Origin: DRQF01 sp964559135
GTDB taxonomy: Bacteria; Planctomycetota; GCA-002687715; DRQF01
NCBI GenBank assembly: GCA_964559135.1
Contig: CAZLGG010000018.1
Location: 1-50,315, forward strand
Direction: 5' to 3'
DNA length: 50,315 nucleotides
A model generated the notes under the pieces. It was not told the DNA's origin. It searched no databases and worked only from the letters and a program-made list of their open reading frames with translations. The position numbers and the translations under genes were made by a program. Of the stretch, positions 42,070 to 50,315 are shown piece after piece. Numbering within the stretch: position 1 is the first letter of the stretch; every line of letters starts with the position of its first letter.

Positions 42070-43677
42070 ATGACCGCCTTGCAGCATATCACCGTTTCGA
42101 TTCTCCTCGGGTTGTTCCTTGGCGCCGGCTTGCAGCAAATCGTGGCTCAGGACGATCTCCCCTGTGCCTATGTCGGCTCCGACCTCGAAGGTCTGCGCGA
42201 GGCATTGAGCAAGGAGCCCGACAATATCGGCCTCCGCATGCGCATCGTCCGGAGGCTTCTCGAGGACTGGCGGGACTCCACCGACCCCAAGGGACAACGC
42301 CGTCTTCTGAAAGTCGTCGAGAAGGAGCTGGCCGAAATCCGAAAACTCGGTCCGGACTTCCCCTACGTGTACCGTGTGATGGCGCTGCAACATTTTCGCC
42401 GGGGAGAGTACGAGGAATTCCTGAAAGACATCGCCGCGTACGAGAAGGTGGCCACCCTTGATTATGAGTTGCGCACTCTCGTTGTGAAGAGCTACATGCG
42501 GTTGGCCAGCCGAAAGGAGAATCCCGAGCCGGAGCGGAAAATCCAGGCGGCTACGTATGTGGGCAAGTGGTTCGAAGGGGGGGAGGCTCCTGTTTTCGGC
42601 GTGACGCTCGGCGCCGTGGCGACGTGGTTGATCGATCCTTCCTTTCGCGATGAGCTCATTCGGATCTTCGAGACGAGCTACGAGGCGAACCCGAAGAACA
42701 TCAATCTCGTCATCAGCTATGCCGCGTGTCTGACCAACCTTGGGCGCAATGAGAGCGCCTGGGATCTGATCCACGCGGGCGAGAAGGTCGGACTGGCCGA
42801 CTTCCAGACCGGCGGCCGCCATCCCGTCGTCAACCTGCTGCAGATGGAGTGTCCCGAGCAACCCACGGCCGAGACCTATGACGGCTTCGATGTGGACGAG
42901 TTGGAGCGCCTGGGGAAACAGTTCCCCGAGAATTGTTCCCTCGCGTTCCGAACAGCCATGAACTACAAGATCAAGGCCGTGGCCGCGGAGAGGATTACGG
43001 GACTCATCGAGAAGAGGATCAAGCAGATCCTGGACAAGAAGCCCGGGACCGACGTCTCCAAGAACGAGGCCCGGAAGAAGGAATGGCAGGACCGGGTCGA
43101 CGAGTTCTACCGGAAGGCTCTGCCGCCCGCCGAGCGTGCCTACCGGCTCAACCCTACTGTGGAGGCCATCACGCTCCTCTTGGGCGACATCTACAGTCGG
43201 CTCGGGAAGGAGAAAGACGCCGTTCGCTGCTTCGAGGAGACCCTTCAGAAGGTGCCGTTCTATTCCCAACTCCGGGAGCGATTGGCCGAATCGTATCGCA
43301 AGGAGGGGCGCCTGGAGGACATGACGCGCGAACTCATCGAGGTCTGCAAGGTCGTCAGTGTCCGCCCGGAGACGTGGAAGAAGGACGAGCCGGGGTCTTT
43401 GCTCCCCGTGCCCACGCTCCACCTGGAAAAATTCATTCGCGAACAGTTGGACGATGCCGCGTCCAGGAATGTTCTCCTCGCGGCCTTCGAGAAGGCGGCC
43501 AAGGAGAATCCGAAGAATCCGAACCTGAAGACCTTCCTTGCCATGATGTACTTCTTCGCCGGCGACAAGGAGAAGGCGAACCACTGGATGAGGGAGGCCG
43601 AGCGTCAAGGAATCTGCGGCGAGGCCGGCGCCGAGAATCTCCTCGCCACCGAGATCTACTCCCGCGAACGCTGGTAA
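42070..43677 (+). CDS. secreted TPR-repeat protein
   Basis: 535 residues with a signal peptide (ITVSILLGLFLGAGLQQIVAQ). TPR-like helices are visible near 35-70, 95-160, 215-250, 375-425 (ITLLLGDIYSRLGKEKDAVRCFEETLQKVP) and 480-515 (NLKTFLAMMYFFAGDKEKANHWMREAE). Cys37 sits near the mature N-terminus. No enzymatic domain is evident; the function is unknown. The 3' end overlaps that of the convergent kinase-like gene by 22 bases. Confidence 0.82.
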   Translation: MTALQHITVSILLGLFLGAGLQQIVAQDDLPCAYVGSDLEGLREALSKEPDNIGLRMRIVRRLLEDWRDSTDPKGQRRLLKVVEKELAEIRKLGPDFPYVYRVMALQHFRRGEYEEFLKDIAAYEKVATLDYELRTLVVKSYMRLASRKENPEPERKIQAATYVGKWFEGGEAPVFGVTLGAVATWLIDPSFRDELIRIFETSYEANPKNINLVISYAACLTNLGRNESAWDLIHAGEKVGLADFQTGGRHPVVNLLQMECPEQPTAETYDGFDVDELERLGKQFPENCSLAFRTAMNYKIKAVAAERITGLIEKRIKQILDKKPGTDVSKNEARKKEWQDRVDEFYRKALPPAERAYRLNPTVEAITLLLGDIYSRLGKEKDAVRCFEETLQKVPFYSQLRERLAESYRKEGRLEDMTRELIEVCKVVSVRPETWKKDEPGSLLPVPTLHLEKFIREQLDDAASRNVLLAAFEKAAKENPKNPNLKTFLAMMYFFAGDKEKANHWMREAERQGICGEAGAENLLATEIYSRERW

Positions 43678-44474
43678 GCCGTGGCGTTGCGCAGGTTGTC
43701 CTGCCGCAGCTTCTTCTCGCGTCGGCGCATGAGCGTCCGTGCGCGCTTGGCGATCGCCGTCACCAGCCGACGATCCTTCGGTGTGAGAGGTCGGCCGAGG
43801 TAGGCCCGAAGCACCCTCATCCTTTGTGATCGCGTGAGTCGGCGTCCCGCGTGTTTGTCCAGGCAGGCGAGGTCGTGCACGAAACCCTTCCGCCGCCGCC
43901 AAGGCGTCCAAGGTCGCCTCCCCTTGGGGGAGTCGATCAGGAAGAACTCGAGGCGACCCCTTTCTTCCCGAACCAGAATGTTTCGGAAGTGCATGTCTCG
44001 ATCCACATAGCCATGCTCATGGAGGCGGGCCAAAAGGCGCCCGAAGTCTTCGAGCGCCTGCCGCTCGGCGGCGGGGGAAAGGCGCGCCTCGGAGTCCTCG
44101 AGCCACGCTTCGAGGGAACGGGTCCCCGCGACCTCCTCGATGAGGAGATAGGCCCGTCGAAAGATCCCGAGGGGGCCGCGGTCGACGGCGACGCCCACGG
44201 GGCGGGCCGCCGGTACGTCCCACGCCGCCATCCTCAAAAGGTTCCGGCGCTCCGTCTCCAGGGGATGCTTTCCCATCGTGAAGCGAATTCGATCCCCCAT
44301 ACCGCGGGGCGTGTGGGCTTTGAGATAGAACCCACGACCGTCCCGGCGTCGCAGATGTCGAATCCACCCGCGGCGATTCCGAGCCAGCTCCCGGCCGGGC
44401 AAGCCCTCATCCTCCGGGGTGAAACCCACGTCCCGGACAAGGCGTCGCCAGGTGGCATCAGGGGGAGCCGACAT
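43656..44474 (-). CDS. WaaP/InaA-type lipopolysaccharide kinase-like protein
   Basis: 272 residues with a eukaryotic-kinase-like fold as in LPS core heptose kinase (WaaP) and Kdo kinase (KdkA). Beta-3 Lys52 (FYLKAH), the catalytic loop HGYVDRDMHFRNILV with Asp160 and Asn165, and a DSPKG metal-binding segment (about 179) are present. A role in phosphorylating a cell-surface glycolipid at the inner membrane face is inferred. The C-terminal 60 residues are very basic. Convergent with the secreted TPR gene. Confidence 0.82.
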   Translation of the reverse strand: MSAPPDATWRRLVRDVGFTPEDEGLPGRELARNRRGWIRHLRRRDGRGFYLKAHTPRGMGDRIRFTMGKHPLETERRNLLRMAAWDVPAARPVGVAVDRGPLGIFRRAYLLIEEVAGTRSLEAWLEDSEARLSPAAERQALEDFGRLLARLHEHGYVDRDMHFRNILVREERGRLEFFLIDSPKGRRPWTPWRRRKGFVHDLACLDKHAGRRLTRSQRMRVLRAYLGRPLTPKDRRLVTAIAKRARTLMRRREKKLRQDNLRNATAYQRSRE

Positions 44475-44525
44475 GTCCCGTCATAGCAAATCCGCCCAGC
44501 CGGGCGCGGCCTTCGGGCTGAAGAC

Positions 44526-44562
44526 AAAAAAGGAGGCGGCCCCACTGGGTGTGGGGCCGCCT
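44526..44562 (-). terminator. rho-independent terminator on the minus strand
   Basis: Perfect 11-bp stem AGGCGGCCCCA / TGGGGCCGCCT (44534-44544 and 44552-44562) followed on the minus strand by a run of six T. It lies upstream of the kinase-like gene, and no minus-strand protein gene ends next to it. Confidence 0.85.
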
Positions 44563-44680
44563 TGATCCGCGGTCGCGGAGGGTTTCAGGCGTCGTTGGTT
44601 GAGGTGGGGCCCCGGGTGAGGGCGCTCCGCGACCGTTCTTGGTCGACCAGTCTGTCAGTGCTCCTGGTCGGAAGAAGACT
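44563..44680 (-). ncRNA. candidate structured RNA of unknown identity
   Basis: Two perfect stems, GGTCGCGGAG (44571-44580) with CTCCGCGACC (44625-44634), and GACCAG (44645-44650) with CTGGTC (44664-44669), precede a strong terminator on the minus strand. There is no convincing reading frame. It does not carry the signatures of SRP RNA or RNase P RNA, and does not fold overall like 6S RNA. No clear promoter is seen on the minus strand, so the 5' end is a guess. Confidence 0.35.
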
Positions 44681-44684
44681 ACCC

Positions 44685-44713
44685 TTGAACCGCTGTCGAG
44701 GTCGTCCTTGCAT
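44685..44713 (+). promoter_or_regulatory. upstream tRNA-Met promoter
   Basis: TTGAAC (44685-44690), 17 bases, TTGCAT (44708-44713). Its CCCTTGAAC context is repeated exactly 43 bases downstream in the second promoter. Confidence 0.4.
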
Positions 44714-44727
44714 GAAGATTCCGCCCC

Positions 44728-44756
44728 TTGAACACGTGGGTCCCCGCGTTTATCGT
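44728..44756 (+). promoter_or_regulatory. proximal tRNA-Met promoter
   Basis: TTGAAC (44728-44733), 17 bases, TATCGT (44751-44756), 11 bases before the tRNA. Confidence 0.6.
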
Positions 44757-44767
44757 TCCGCACCCTT

Positions 44768-44841
44768 GGCGACGTAGCTCAGCCGGTTAGAGCGAGGGAT
44801 TCATAAGCCCTAGGTCGGTGGTTCGAGTCCACCCGTCGCTA
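44768..44841 (+). tRNA. tRNA-Met (anticodon CAT), elongator type
   Basis: 74 nt. GGCGACG pairs with CGTCGCT (one G-U pair), discriminator A, CCA not encoded. The anticodon loop TTCATAA holds CAT at 44802-44804; the lower stem pair 31-39 is an A-G mismatch. The 1-72 pair and lack of the three consecutive G-C pairs at 29-31/39-41 argue against the initiator. An Ile-CAT identity is less likely. Confidence 0.93.
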
Positions 44842-44915
44842 CTCTCATTCCCGGGCCCGTCGAGACGCCTCTCGCCGGGCCCGTCGAAGTTCCGACCCCT
44901 TCACCTCGATGGAAT

Positions 44916-45578
44916 TCAGCGCCGGGCCGCGATCTGAAGGCTGATGTGGCGGTCACTGTCTCTTCTGATCTCGAAGTCGCGAAGACCGGCCTTCTCGGCG
45001 GCCTGGGTGAGTTCGTCGGGGGTGAGGGCGGCGTGCAGGCTCGCCCGGAAGAGTTCTCGTTGTCGCGCATTCGCATCGTTCGCATGGAGGGCGACGAGCG
45101 CGGCGAGCTTTTCCTCGGTCTCGGGGCGGGCGAGGTCTCGAATGAGGAAGGCACCTCCCGGTGCGAGGAGTCGTTTGGCTTCCGCGAGGAACGGCACGGG
45201 GTCCGGAATGTGGTGGAGGACGGTATTGCTGAAGACGCCGTCGAAGGAGGCGCTGGCGAGCCCCAACTCCTGGACGCGCCCTCGAAGAAAACGTACGCGA
45301 TCCCGGGCCGGGGACTCGGCGCGGTGAGCCTCGGCGATCCGGAGCATGCTGCGCGCGGCGTCGACGCCCAGAATGTCCGCGTCGGGAAGCGTCTCGGCGG
45401 CGAGAAGCGTGATGTGACCCGGCCCGCACCCCAGATCGATGAGGCGGCCCCCGGCGCCGAGTTCGCGCAGCCTGTCCACGAAAGCCCGGTTGGGCTCCGC
45501 ATGATCCATGGCGTCGTATTCTTCCGCTTCCTCGGCGTCGTCCATGTACTCGGGCTCGAGGATGCGTTCGAGGCTCAC
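44916..45578 (-). CDS. class I SAM-dependent methyltransferase
   Basis: 220 residues of the Methyltransf_11/25 type. SAM-binding loop LIDLGCGPGH (residues 46-55), GVDAARSML, then FDGVFSNTVLHHIPDP and LAPGGAFLIRDL are typical. The start is GTG 45578, overlapping the Lon-like stop by four bases (GTGA), so the two are cotranscribed and coupled. The substrate is unknown. The N-terminus is unusually acidic. Confidence 0.9.
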   Translation of the reverse strand: MSLERILEPEYMDDAEEAEEYDAMDHAEPNRAFVDRLRELGAGGRLIDLGCGPGHITLLAAETLPDADILGVDAARSMLRIAEAHRAESPARDRVRFLRGRVQELGLASASFDGVFSNTVLHHIPDPVPFLAEAKRLLAPGGAFLIRDLARPETEEKLAALVALHANDANARQRELFRASLHAALTPDELTQAAEKAGLRDFEIRRDSDRHISLQIAARR

Positions 45579-47995
45579 TTGTCGTCTCCGTCCTCGTCGG
45601 CCAAGTCGTGGAGGACCTTCAGCCGTTCCTGAATGCGGTGGTTCAGGCTGTTCGGCGTCCAGCGGCCATGTTCGTCCTGCACCCCGGCGGAGATACCGGT
45701 GAGGATCTCCATGCCCTCGTCCACCGTTGTGATGGCGAAGATGTGAAACCGACTCTCCTTGATGGCTTCGACGACCCGGTGAGAGAGCATCAGATCGCCC
45801 ACGTTCCTCTGGGGGAGGATGACTCCCTGCGAGCCCGTGAGGCCTCGGTCCATGCACACGGAGAAAAAACCCTCCACCTTTTCGTTGATACCGCCCACCG
45901 GCTGGATGCGGCCGAATTGGTCCACCGAGCCGGTCACTGCAAGCTGCTGTTCGATGGGAGCGTTCGCGAGGGCCGAGAGAATGCAGAAGAGCTCCGTGGA
46001 TGAGGCGCTGTCTCCGTCGATGAAACTGTAGGATTGCTCGAAACACAGGCTCGCCGAGAACGTGAGGGGATGGGTGGTCGCGTAGCGACCGGTGAGGAAG
46101 CCCTGCAGGATCAACCCGCCCTTCTCGAAGGTCGACCCGGTCATCTCGGCCTCGCGTTCGATGTCCAGAATGCCATTCTTGCCGACGCCGACTCGGCATG
46201 TGACGCGCGCCGGAAGCCCGAAGGCGTGTTCGCCGACGGAGATGACGGTGAGCCCATTGATCTGCCCGACCTCACGCCCTTCGGTGTCGATGTGGATGTC
46301 TCCTTCGCGGATGCGACGGAGCAGCTTCTCCTCGAGGAGGTTCAGTCGCTCGTTGTGGTCATGCACGGCCGTCCGCACGTGCGACCCGTGAATCAACGGG
46401 GAGGATTCGCGTTCGGCATGGTAATCCGCCTCCCGGAGCATGTCGGCGATGCGCGAGAATCGAGTCGACAGCCGGCCCTTGCGTCCGGCGAGGCGCATGG
46501 ATTCCTCGAGGACTTCCGATAGGCCGTCTCGCGTCATGTCCTTGAGATTCTCGTCTCGAATCACCCGGATGAGGACTTGCAGGTAGGAGTCCAAGGCTTC
46601 GTTGTCGTCGTCGACGTCGACGGCGGTGTCGAAGTCCGCCTTCACTTTGAAGACCTTGCCGAATTCGTGGTCGTTCTCGGAGATCAGCTCGTAGAGATGG
46701 GCGGAGCCCAAGAGGATCACCTTGACGTTCATGGGGATCGGATCCGGATTGAGAATCGGGGCTCCTTGGGGCGGCTGATTCTCCGGCGGTTGGATGACCA
46801 GTTCTTGAGTCCTCAGAACCCGTTTCAGGTTCTGCCAGACCATATTGTCATTCAGCACGTCCGCCGCATTGAGAATGAGGTATCCGCCTTGCGCCCGCAC
46901 GATCGAGCCCGGCTTGATACGGCTGAAGTCCGTGCCGTAGACGCCGGGCGCGAGGTTGACCCGGTCCTGGTTGCCGAAGAGATTCGTCCATGTGGGGTTG
47001 TTTTCGACGACAATGGGGCATCCGTCTCCGTCGGAGGTCAGGATGACGTTGACGTCGAACGCGGAGAAATCGGGGCCCTCGGCCTCCGGCGGGAGATCGT
47101 CGCCTGCAGGCGGCTCGGACGCCCGGAAGACCTCCAGGTTCTCGAGGATCGTCTTCTCGACCTGATCGATCCACGTCTCGATCGCATCCGTGCGAAAGCG
47201 GGCGAGCAGAAGGTTCTTGAGACTCCCGATGGCGACGGCGACGGCCTTTTTCTCGGCTTCGCCCCGTTCGCGGATGAGCTCACTCTGAAGCCTTTGCTGC
47301 TCGGCGATGAACTCATGGAGGATGGGTTCGAAGTCCTCGAAAGCTTTGCGTGCGCGCTGTGCTTCTTCGGGCGCGATCTCGCCTTTGGCCGCCATCACCT
47401 CCAGGGTTGCGAGATCGACCGCTGTTTCCCCGTGGAGATAGACGAGCTCCGGGAAAGCGGTCTTGTCGTCGGGGGACCGCGCAAGCCCCAGGTTTTCCTG
47501 ACCGAGCTTCTCCTGGAAGACGCGTGTCTTCTCGCCCGCCTTCTCGAGAAACGTGCTCTCGATCTGGCGCACGCGTGCGCGGACCGTCTCCGAGTTGATG
47601 AGCGATTCGATCTCGCGGCGGAGCAGTTTCACCATCTCGTGAACGGCGTCGCGAAACCGGGGGGCCTGACCCCTCGGAAGCTGGATGAGCCGCGGCCGCT
47701 CGGGCTCCAGGAAGTTGTGGACGAAACAGAAATCATCCGCCAGGGCACAATGGGGCTTCAGGCGATCGAGCATGCGGCGCACTGTCGACGTGCGACCCGT
47801 GCCCGCGATCCCGCAGACGAAGACGTTGTAGCCGGAGCGATAGAGCTCCAGTCCCAACTTGAGGGCCTTGATCGCCCGATCCTGCCCGATGATGACGTCC
47901 CTGGGCTCGATGTTCGCTGTGGACTCGGGCAGGATGTCGGAATTCTCCAACCTCCACCGGGCGTCTGCGGCAGCGATTCTCCTCTTCGTTTTCAT
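45575..47995 (-). CDS. LonB-like ATP-dependent protease (AAA_32 family)
   Basis: 806 residues of the Lon-related family with an N-terminal ATPase and C-terminal peptidase. The catalytic dyad is Ser663 (DGDSASS) and Lys706 (GGINEKVEGFF), 43 residues apart as in E. coli Lon. The Walker A loop GIAGTGRTS has Arg68 where Lys is usual, as in this subfamily. A coiled helical insert lies around residues 120-290, and AQGGYLILNAADVL marks the second part of the ATPase module. GGAGAAG precedes the ATG. It degrades unidentified proteins in the cytoplasm; the lack of the LON N domain separates it from classical Lon. Confidence 0.93.
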   Translation of the reverse strand: MKTKRRIAAADARWRLENSDILPESTANIEPRDVIIGQDRAIKALKLGLELYRSGYNVFVCGIAGTGRTSTVRRMLDRLKPHCALADDFCFVHNFLEPERPRLIQLPRGQAPRFRDAVHEMVKLLRREIESLINSETVRARVRQIESTFLEKAGEKTRVFQEKLGQENLGLARSPDDKTAFPELVYLHGETAVDLATLEVMAAKGEIAPEEAQRARKAFEDFEPILHEFIAEQQRLQSELIRERGEAEKKAVAVAIGSLKNLLLARFRTDAIETWIDQVEKTILENLEVFRASEPPAGDDLPPEAEGPDFSAFDVNVILTSDGDGCPIVVENNPTWTNLFGNQDRVNLAPGVYGTDFSRIKPGSIVRAQGGYLILNAADVLNDNMVWQNLKRVLRTQELVIQPPENQPPQGAPILNPDPIPMNVKVILLGSAHLYELISENDHEFGKVFKVKADFDTAVDVDDDNEALDSYLQVLIRVIRDENLKDMTRDGLSEVLEESMRLAGRKGRLSTRFSRIADMLREADYHAERESSPLIHGSHVRTAVHDHNERLNLLEEKLLRRIREGDIHIDTEGREVGQINGLTVISVGEHAFGLPARVTCRVGVGKNGILDIEREAEMTGSTFEKGGLILQGFLTGRYATTHPLTFSASLCFEQSYSFIDGDSASSTELFCILSALANAPIEQQLAVTGSVDQFGRIQPVGGINEKVEGFFSVCMDRGLTGSQGVILPQRNVGDLMLSHRVVEAIKESRFHIFAITTVDEGMEILTGISAGVQDEHGRWTPNSLNHRIQERLKVLHDLADEDGDDK

Positions 47996-48060
47996 GTCTT
48001 CTCCACTCTGCCTTCGGGGTCACATTCGACACCAAGCGGGGGCGTTCGACCAGGGGGATC

Positions 48061-48090
48061 TTGGTCCCGCGTCCAGGGCCCCCATATCAT
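48061..48090 (+). promoter_or_regulatory. candidate promoter of the decarboxylase pair
   Basis: TTGGTC (48061-48066), 18 bases, TATCAT (48085-48090). The predicted transcription start coincides with ATG 48097, so the mRNA could be leaderless; there is indeed no ribosome-binding site. Confidence 0.4.
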
Positions 48091-48096
48091 GGGCCC

Positions 48097-49557
48097 ATGC
48101 ACGGACGCCCCGAACCCCATCGCGAGCTGGAAGTTGCCTCTGAAACCTTTCGGGAATGGGTCCGCGAGGCCTGTGACCGCCTGATCGCCCATGTCGAGTC
48201 TCTCCCCGACCAGGATGCCGGGTTCGACCCTTCGCGTTCCCTGGAGGCGGCCCGCCGTCTGGTCGAGCCTGCCCCGCCCGAGGAGGGGCGTCCCCTCTCC
48301 GAGGTGCTTGATCTCGTCTTTGACGAGTGCGTCCCGCAGAGCTTCAACGCCGCCGGCCCGGGTTATCTCGCCTATATCCCCGGAGGTGGCCTCCTCACGG
48401 CGGCGCTCGCCGATTTCATCTCCAACGGTCTCAATCGTTACACCGGTGTCTGGGCGGCGGCCCCCTTGCTCGTGGAATTGGAGACGAATGTTCTGCGGTG
48501 GCTCATTCGGGAGATGGGGTACCCCTCGCGGGCGCGTGGAATCTTCACCACCGGGGGGTCCCTCGCGAACCTGACCGCCATCACGACGGCGCGGGTGGAG
48601 AAACTGGGAGACGATCCCTCGCGCGGGGCCGTGCTCGTGGGAGAGCATGCCCATCACTCGGTCGCCAAGGCGGCGCGGATTTGCGGCTTTCGGAACGACC
48701 AGATTCACGCGGTGGCGAGCGACGATGCCTTTCGGATGGATCTGGGCGATCTGCGGCGCGTGATGGCCAAGGTGAGGGATCGGGGTCTTTGGCCCTTTCT
48801 TGTGGTCGCGAGCGCCGGCACGACCGACACCGGCGCCGTGGACCCTCTGCAGGCATTGGCCGACTTCGCCGCCAAGGAAAAGATGTGGCTCCACGTCGAT
48901 GCCGCCTACGGTGGGGCCTTCATGCTCACCGAGCGAGGACGACGCATACTTCGCGGTCTCTCCGATGCGGATTCCATCACCCTGGACCCGCACAAGGGGC
49001 TCTTTCTTCCGTACGGAACGGGCGCCCTCCTCGTCAGACGGGGCGAAGCGCTTCGCGCCGCCCACCACAGCGAGGCCACGTACATGCCCGATTTTCAAGA
49101 CGAATTGGGCGAGGACTACCAGCCGATGGATTTCTGTGAGTACGGTCCCGAGCTTTCGCGGGGTTACCGCGGGTTGCGCCTTTGGCTTCCCATCATGTTG
49201 CACGGGATGGCCGCCTTCCGGCACAACCTCGATGAGAAGCTCGACCTCATCGCGCTTGCCGAGAGGGAACTCGAGGCGATGCCCGGCATCGAGATCGTGG
49301 CGCCCTCGCAACTTTCCGTCCTTGCCTTCCGATTGCAAGCGAAGGATGCCGACACGGCGGCGGGCGACCGAATGACTGAGGAACTTCTCCGGCGCATCCT
49401 TTCCCACCAACGGGTCTGGCTGACGGCGACCCGCCTTCGCGGGCGCTTCGTGATCCGCATCTGCGTGCTTTCCTTCCGAACCCATGAGGATCGGATGACG
49501 GAGTGCCTCGACATCATTCGCGACGAGGCGAGGGGCCTTCTCGAGGGGCGAGCATGA
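48097..49557 (+). CDS. PLP-dependent decarboxylase, aromatic-L-amino-acid / glutamate decarboxylase family
   Basis: 486 residues of the group II decarboxylase family. Catalytic Lys300 is in LDPHKGLFLPYG; VDAAYGGAFML holds the Asp that contacts PLP; GIFTTGGSLANLTAI binds the phosphate; SAGTTDTGAVDP is also typical. The reaction is decarboxylation of an amino acid to an amine; whether the substrate is aromatic or acidic cannot be told. ATG 48097 is the first start after the candidate promoter; a longer frame reaches upstream to 48061 without support. Its stop overlaps the UbiD-like gene by ATGA. Confidence 0.92.
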   Translation: MHGRPEPHRELEVASETFREWVREACDRLIAHVESLPDQDAGFDPSRSLEAARRLVEPAPPEEGRPLSEVLDLVFDECVPQSFNAAGPGYLAYIPGGGLLTAALADFISNGLNRYTGVWAAAPLLVELETNVLRWLIREMGYPSRARGIFTTGGSLANLTAITTARVEKLGDDPSRGAVLVGEHAHHSVAKAARICGFRNDQIHAVASDDAFRMDLGDLRRVMAKVRDRGLWPFLVVASAGTTDTGAVDPLQALADFAAKEKMWLHVDAAYGGAFMLTERGRRILRGLSDADSITLDPHKGLFLPYGTGALLVRRGEALRAAHHSEATYMPDFQDELGEDYQPMDFCEYGPELSRGYRGLRLWLPIMLHGMAAFRHNLDEKLDLIALAERELEAMPGIEIVAPSQLSVLAFRLQAKDADTAAGDRMTEELLRRILSHQRVWLTATRLRGRFVIRICVLSFRTHEDRMTECLDIIRDEARGLLEGRA

Positions 49558-50315
49558 GTGAATCGTTGACCGACCTCAGAGCGCTGATCGCACTCTTGAG
49601 GCGGGAGGGGGAGTTGGTCGAAATCGAGGCTCCCGTCGATCCCCACCTGGAATTGGCCGAGGTCCATCGTCGCGTCATCGCGGCCGGCGGCCCGGCCCTC
49701 CTCTTTCGCAATCCCGCGAAAGGCGACTTCCCGGTTCTCACGAATCTCTTCGGCACGCGTCGCCGGGTCGAACTGGCTTTCGGCGATCGGCCTCGAGCCC
49801 TCGTGGAGGAGTTGGCACGGCTGCCCGTCGAACTCATGCCTCCGAGTTTGGGGAAGCTCTGGGGGAAGCGGGCTCTTTGGAGGAAGCTGGCTCGCGTCGG
49901 CACGAAGATGAGGTCGCGGGGCGCCGTGTCCGATCGAATGGAGGCCCCTCCCAGGTTGAGCCGGCTCCCCGCCCTGACCTGTTGGAAGGACGATGGAGGC
50001 CCCTTCATCACGCTACCCATCGTCCACACGCGAAGCCCCGTCGACGGCGTGGACAACCTCGGCATGTACCGCCTCCAGGTCTTCGATGACGAACACACGG
50101 GAATGCATTTTCAAATCGGGAAAGGAGGAGGCTTCCACTTCGCGGAAGCGGAAGCCCGCGGCGAGGATTTGCCCGTTCAGGTGTCCTTGGGTGGACCGCC
50201 GGCCCTCATCTTGGCGGCGATCGCCCCTTTGCCCGAAGGTGTACCCGAACTTTTCCTGGCATCACTCGTGATGGGGCGAAAGCTCGGGCTCGTGAACGAT
50301 TCTCGTGCGTGCCTG
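49554..50315 (+). CDS. UbiD-family decarboxylase, N-terminal part (cut by window edge)
   Basis: 254 residues are visible and the frame is still open at the right edge, about half of the usual 480-500. The N-terminus SLTDLRALIALLRREGELVEIEAPVDP and the segments GGPALLFRNPAKGDFPVLTNLFGT and VDGVDNLGMYRLQVFDDEHTGMH are characteristic of UbiD, the prenylated-FMN-dependent reversible decarboxylase family that includes the ubiquinone/menaquinone enzymes. It is coupled to the PLP decarboxylase by a four-base overlap. The substrate is not known; the active-site Glu-Arg-Glu lies beyond the window. Confidence 0.92.
   Translation, partial: MSESLTDLRALIALLRREGELVEIEAPVDPHLELAEVHRRVIAAGGPALLFRNPAKGDFPVLTNLFGTRRRVELAFGDRPRALVEELARLPVELMPPSLGKLWGKRALWRKLARVGTKMRSRGAVSDRMEAPPRLSRLPALTCWKDDGGPFITLPIVHTRSPVDGVDNLGMYRLQVFDDEHTGMHFQIGKGGGFHFAEAEARGEDLPVQVSLGGPPALILAAIAPLPEGVPELFLASLVMGRKLGLVNDSRACL

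Noticed and set aside
44563..44760. SRP RNA, RNase P RNA or 6S RNA identity for the structured element
   Set aside because: The GGAAGGAAGCAGCC-like SRP loop and the RNase P signatures are absent; a GGTTCAAGGG match to 6S RNA is explained by the -35 boxes of the opposite-strand tRNA promoters.
44458..44763. 101-codon minus-strand frame across the structured element before tRNA-Met
   Set aside because: It runs through the terminator and the strong stems and has no protein-like features.
47992..49485. 497-codon minus-strand open frame opposite the PLP decarboxylase
   Set aside because: No recognisable domain and fully covered by a clear PLP enzyme gene.
1..50315. CRISPR array, insertion sequence or prophage
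   Set aside because: No regularly spaced direct repeats, transposase, integrase or phage structural genes were found on either strand.

Overview
The window is GC-rich bacterial chromosome with dense, mostly operonic genes, three tRNAs, tmRNA, and no insertion sequence, prophage or CRISPR array that I can see. The best guess at the host is a planctomycete-like bacterium (Planctomycetota). This is an inference from several gene types together: a membrane-anchored squalene-cyclase-like toroid protein, a VIT-VWA protein beside an ECF sigma/anti-sigma pair, a large set of secreted amidohydrolase-like proteins, and secreted TPR proteins. No single marker proves it.

Layout. 1-4517 is a chemotaxis cluster: cheB (cut by the window edge), cheR, a CheX-like protein, an Aer-type PAS protein, a soluble methyl-accepting protein, cheY and a second possible CheC/CheX-like protein. 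4740-5416 is an AbrB-type antitoxin plus Doc toxin module with a perfect operator palindrome. 5580-6429 holds tmRNA directly downstream of smpB on the minus strand. 6473-7596 holds tRNA-Leu and a convergent Ppx/GppA phosphatase. 7778-14016 is a housekeeping run: dGTPase-like, rnc, mfd and a SurA-like chaperone. A membrane-anchored toroid protein follows (14264-15799). A TPR protein and rpsT are on the minus strand (16253-17894), then def, ribF and tRNA-Phe on the plus strand. A TPR protein with a decayed metalloprotease domain and a THUMP-like methyltransferase lead into the main region of interest.

22557-35547 is a 13-kb co-directional run of eight exported amidohydrolase-like genes carrying nine amidohydrolase domains. 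All keep the family's glycine/threonine strand motif and most keep the C-terminal sandwich motif, but only one (31267-32514) keeps the HxH metal site together with the other His and Asp ligands. The rest look like pseudoenzymes with lysine/proline-rich linkers, an inserted beta domain or an added CxxC/HxH element. This suggests a secreted multi-subunit assembly built around one active subunit. It is immediately followed by a sugar N-acetyltransferase and aminotransferase pair (WbpD/WbpE-like).

37395-41676 is an ECF sigma factor, a membrane anti-sigma factor and a secreted VIT-VWA protein preceded by an ECF-like promoter. 42070-44474 holds a secreted TPR protein and a convergent WaaP/InaA-like kinase. 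44526-44841 holds a structured, terminator-ended minus-strand element of unknown identity and tRNA-Met with two tandem promoters. The window ends with a LonB-like protease coupled to a methyltransferase (minus strand), then a PLP-dependent decarboxylase coupled to a UbiD-family decarboxylase that runs off the right edge.
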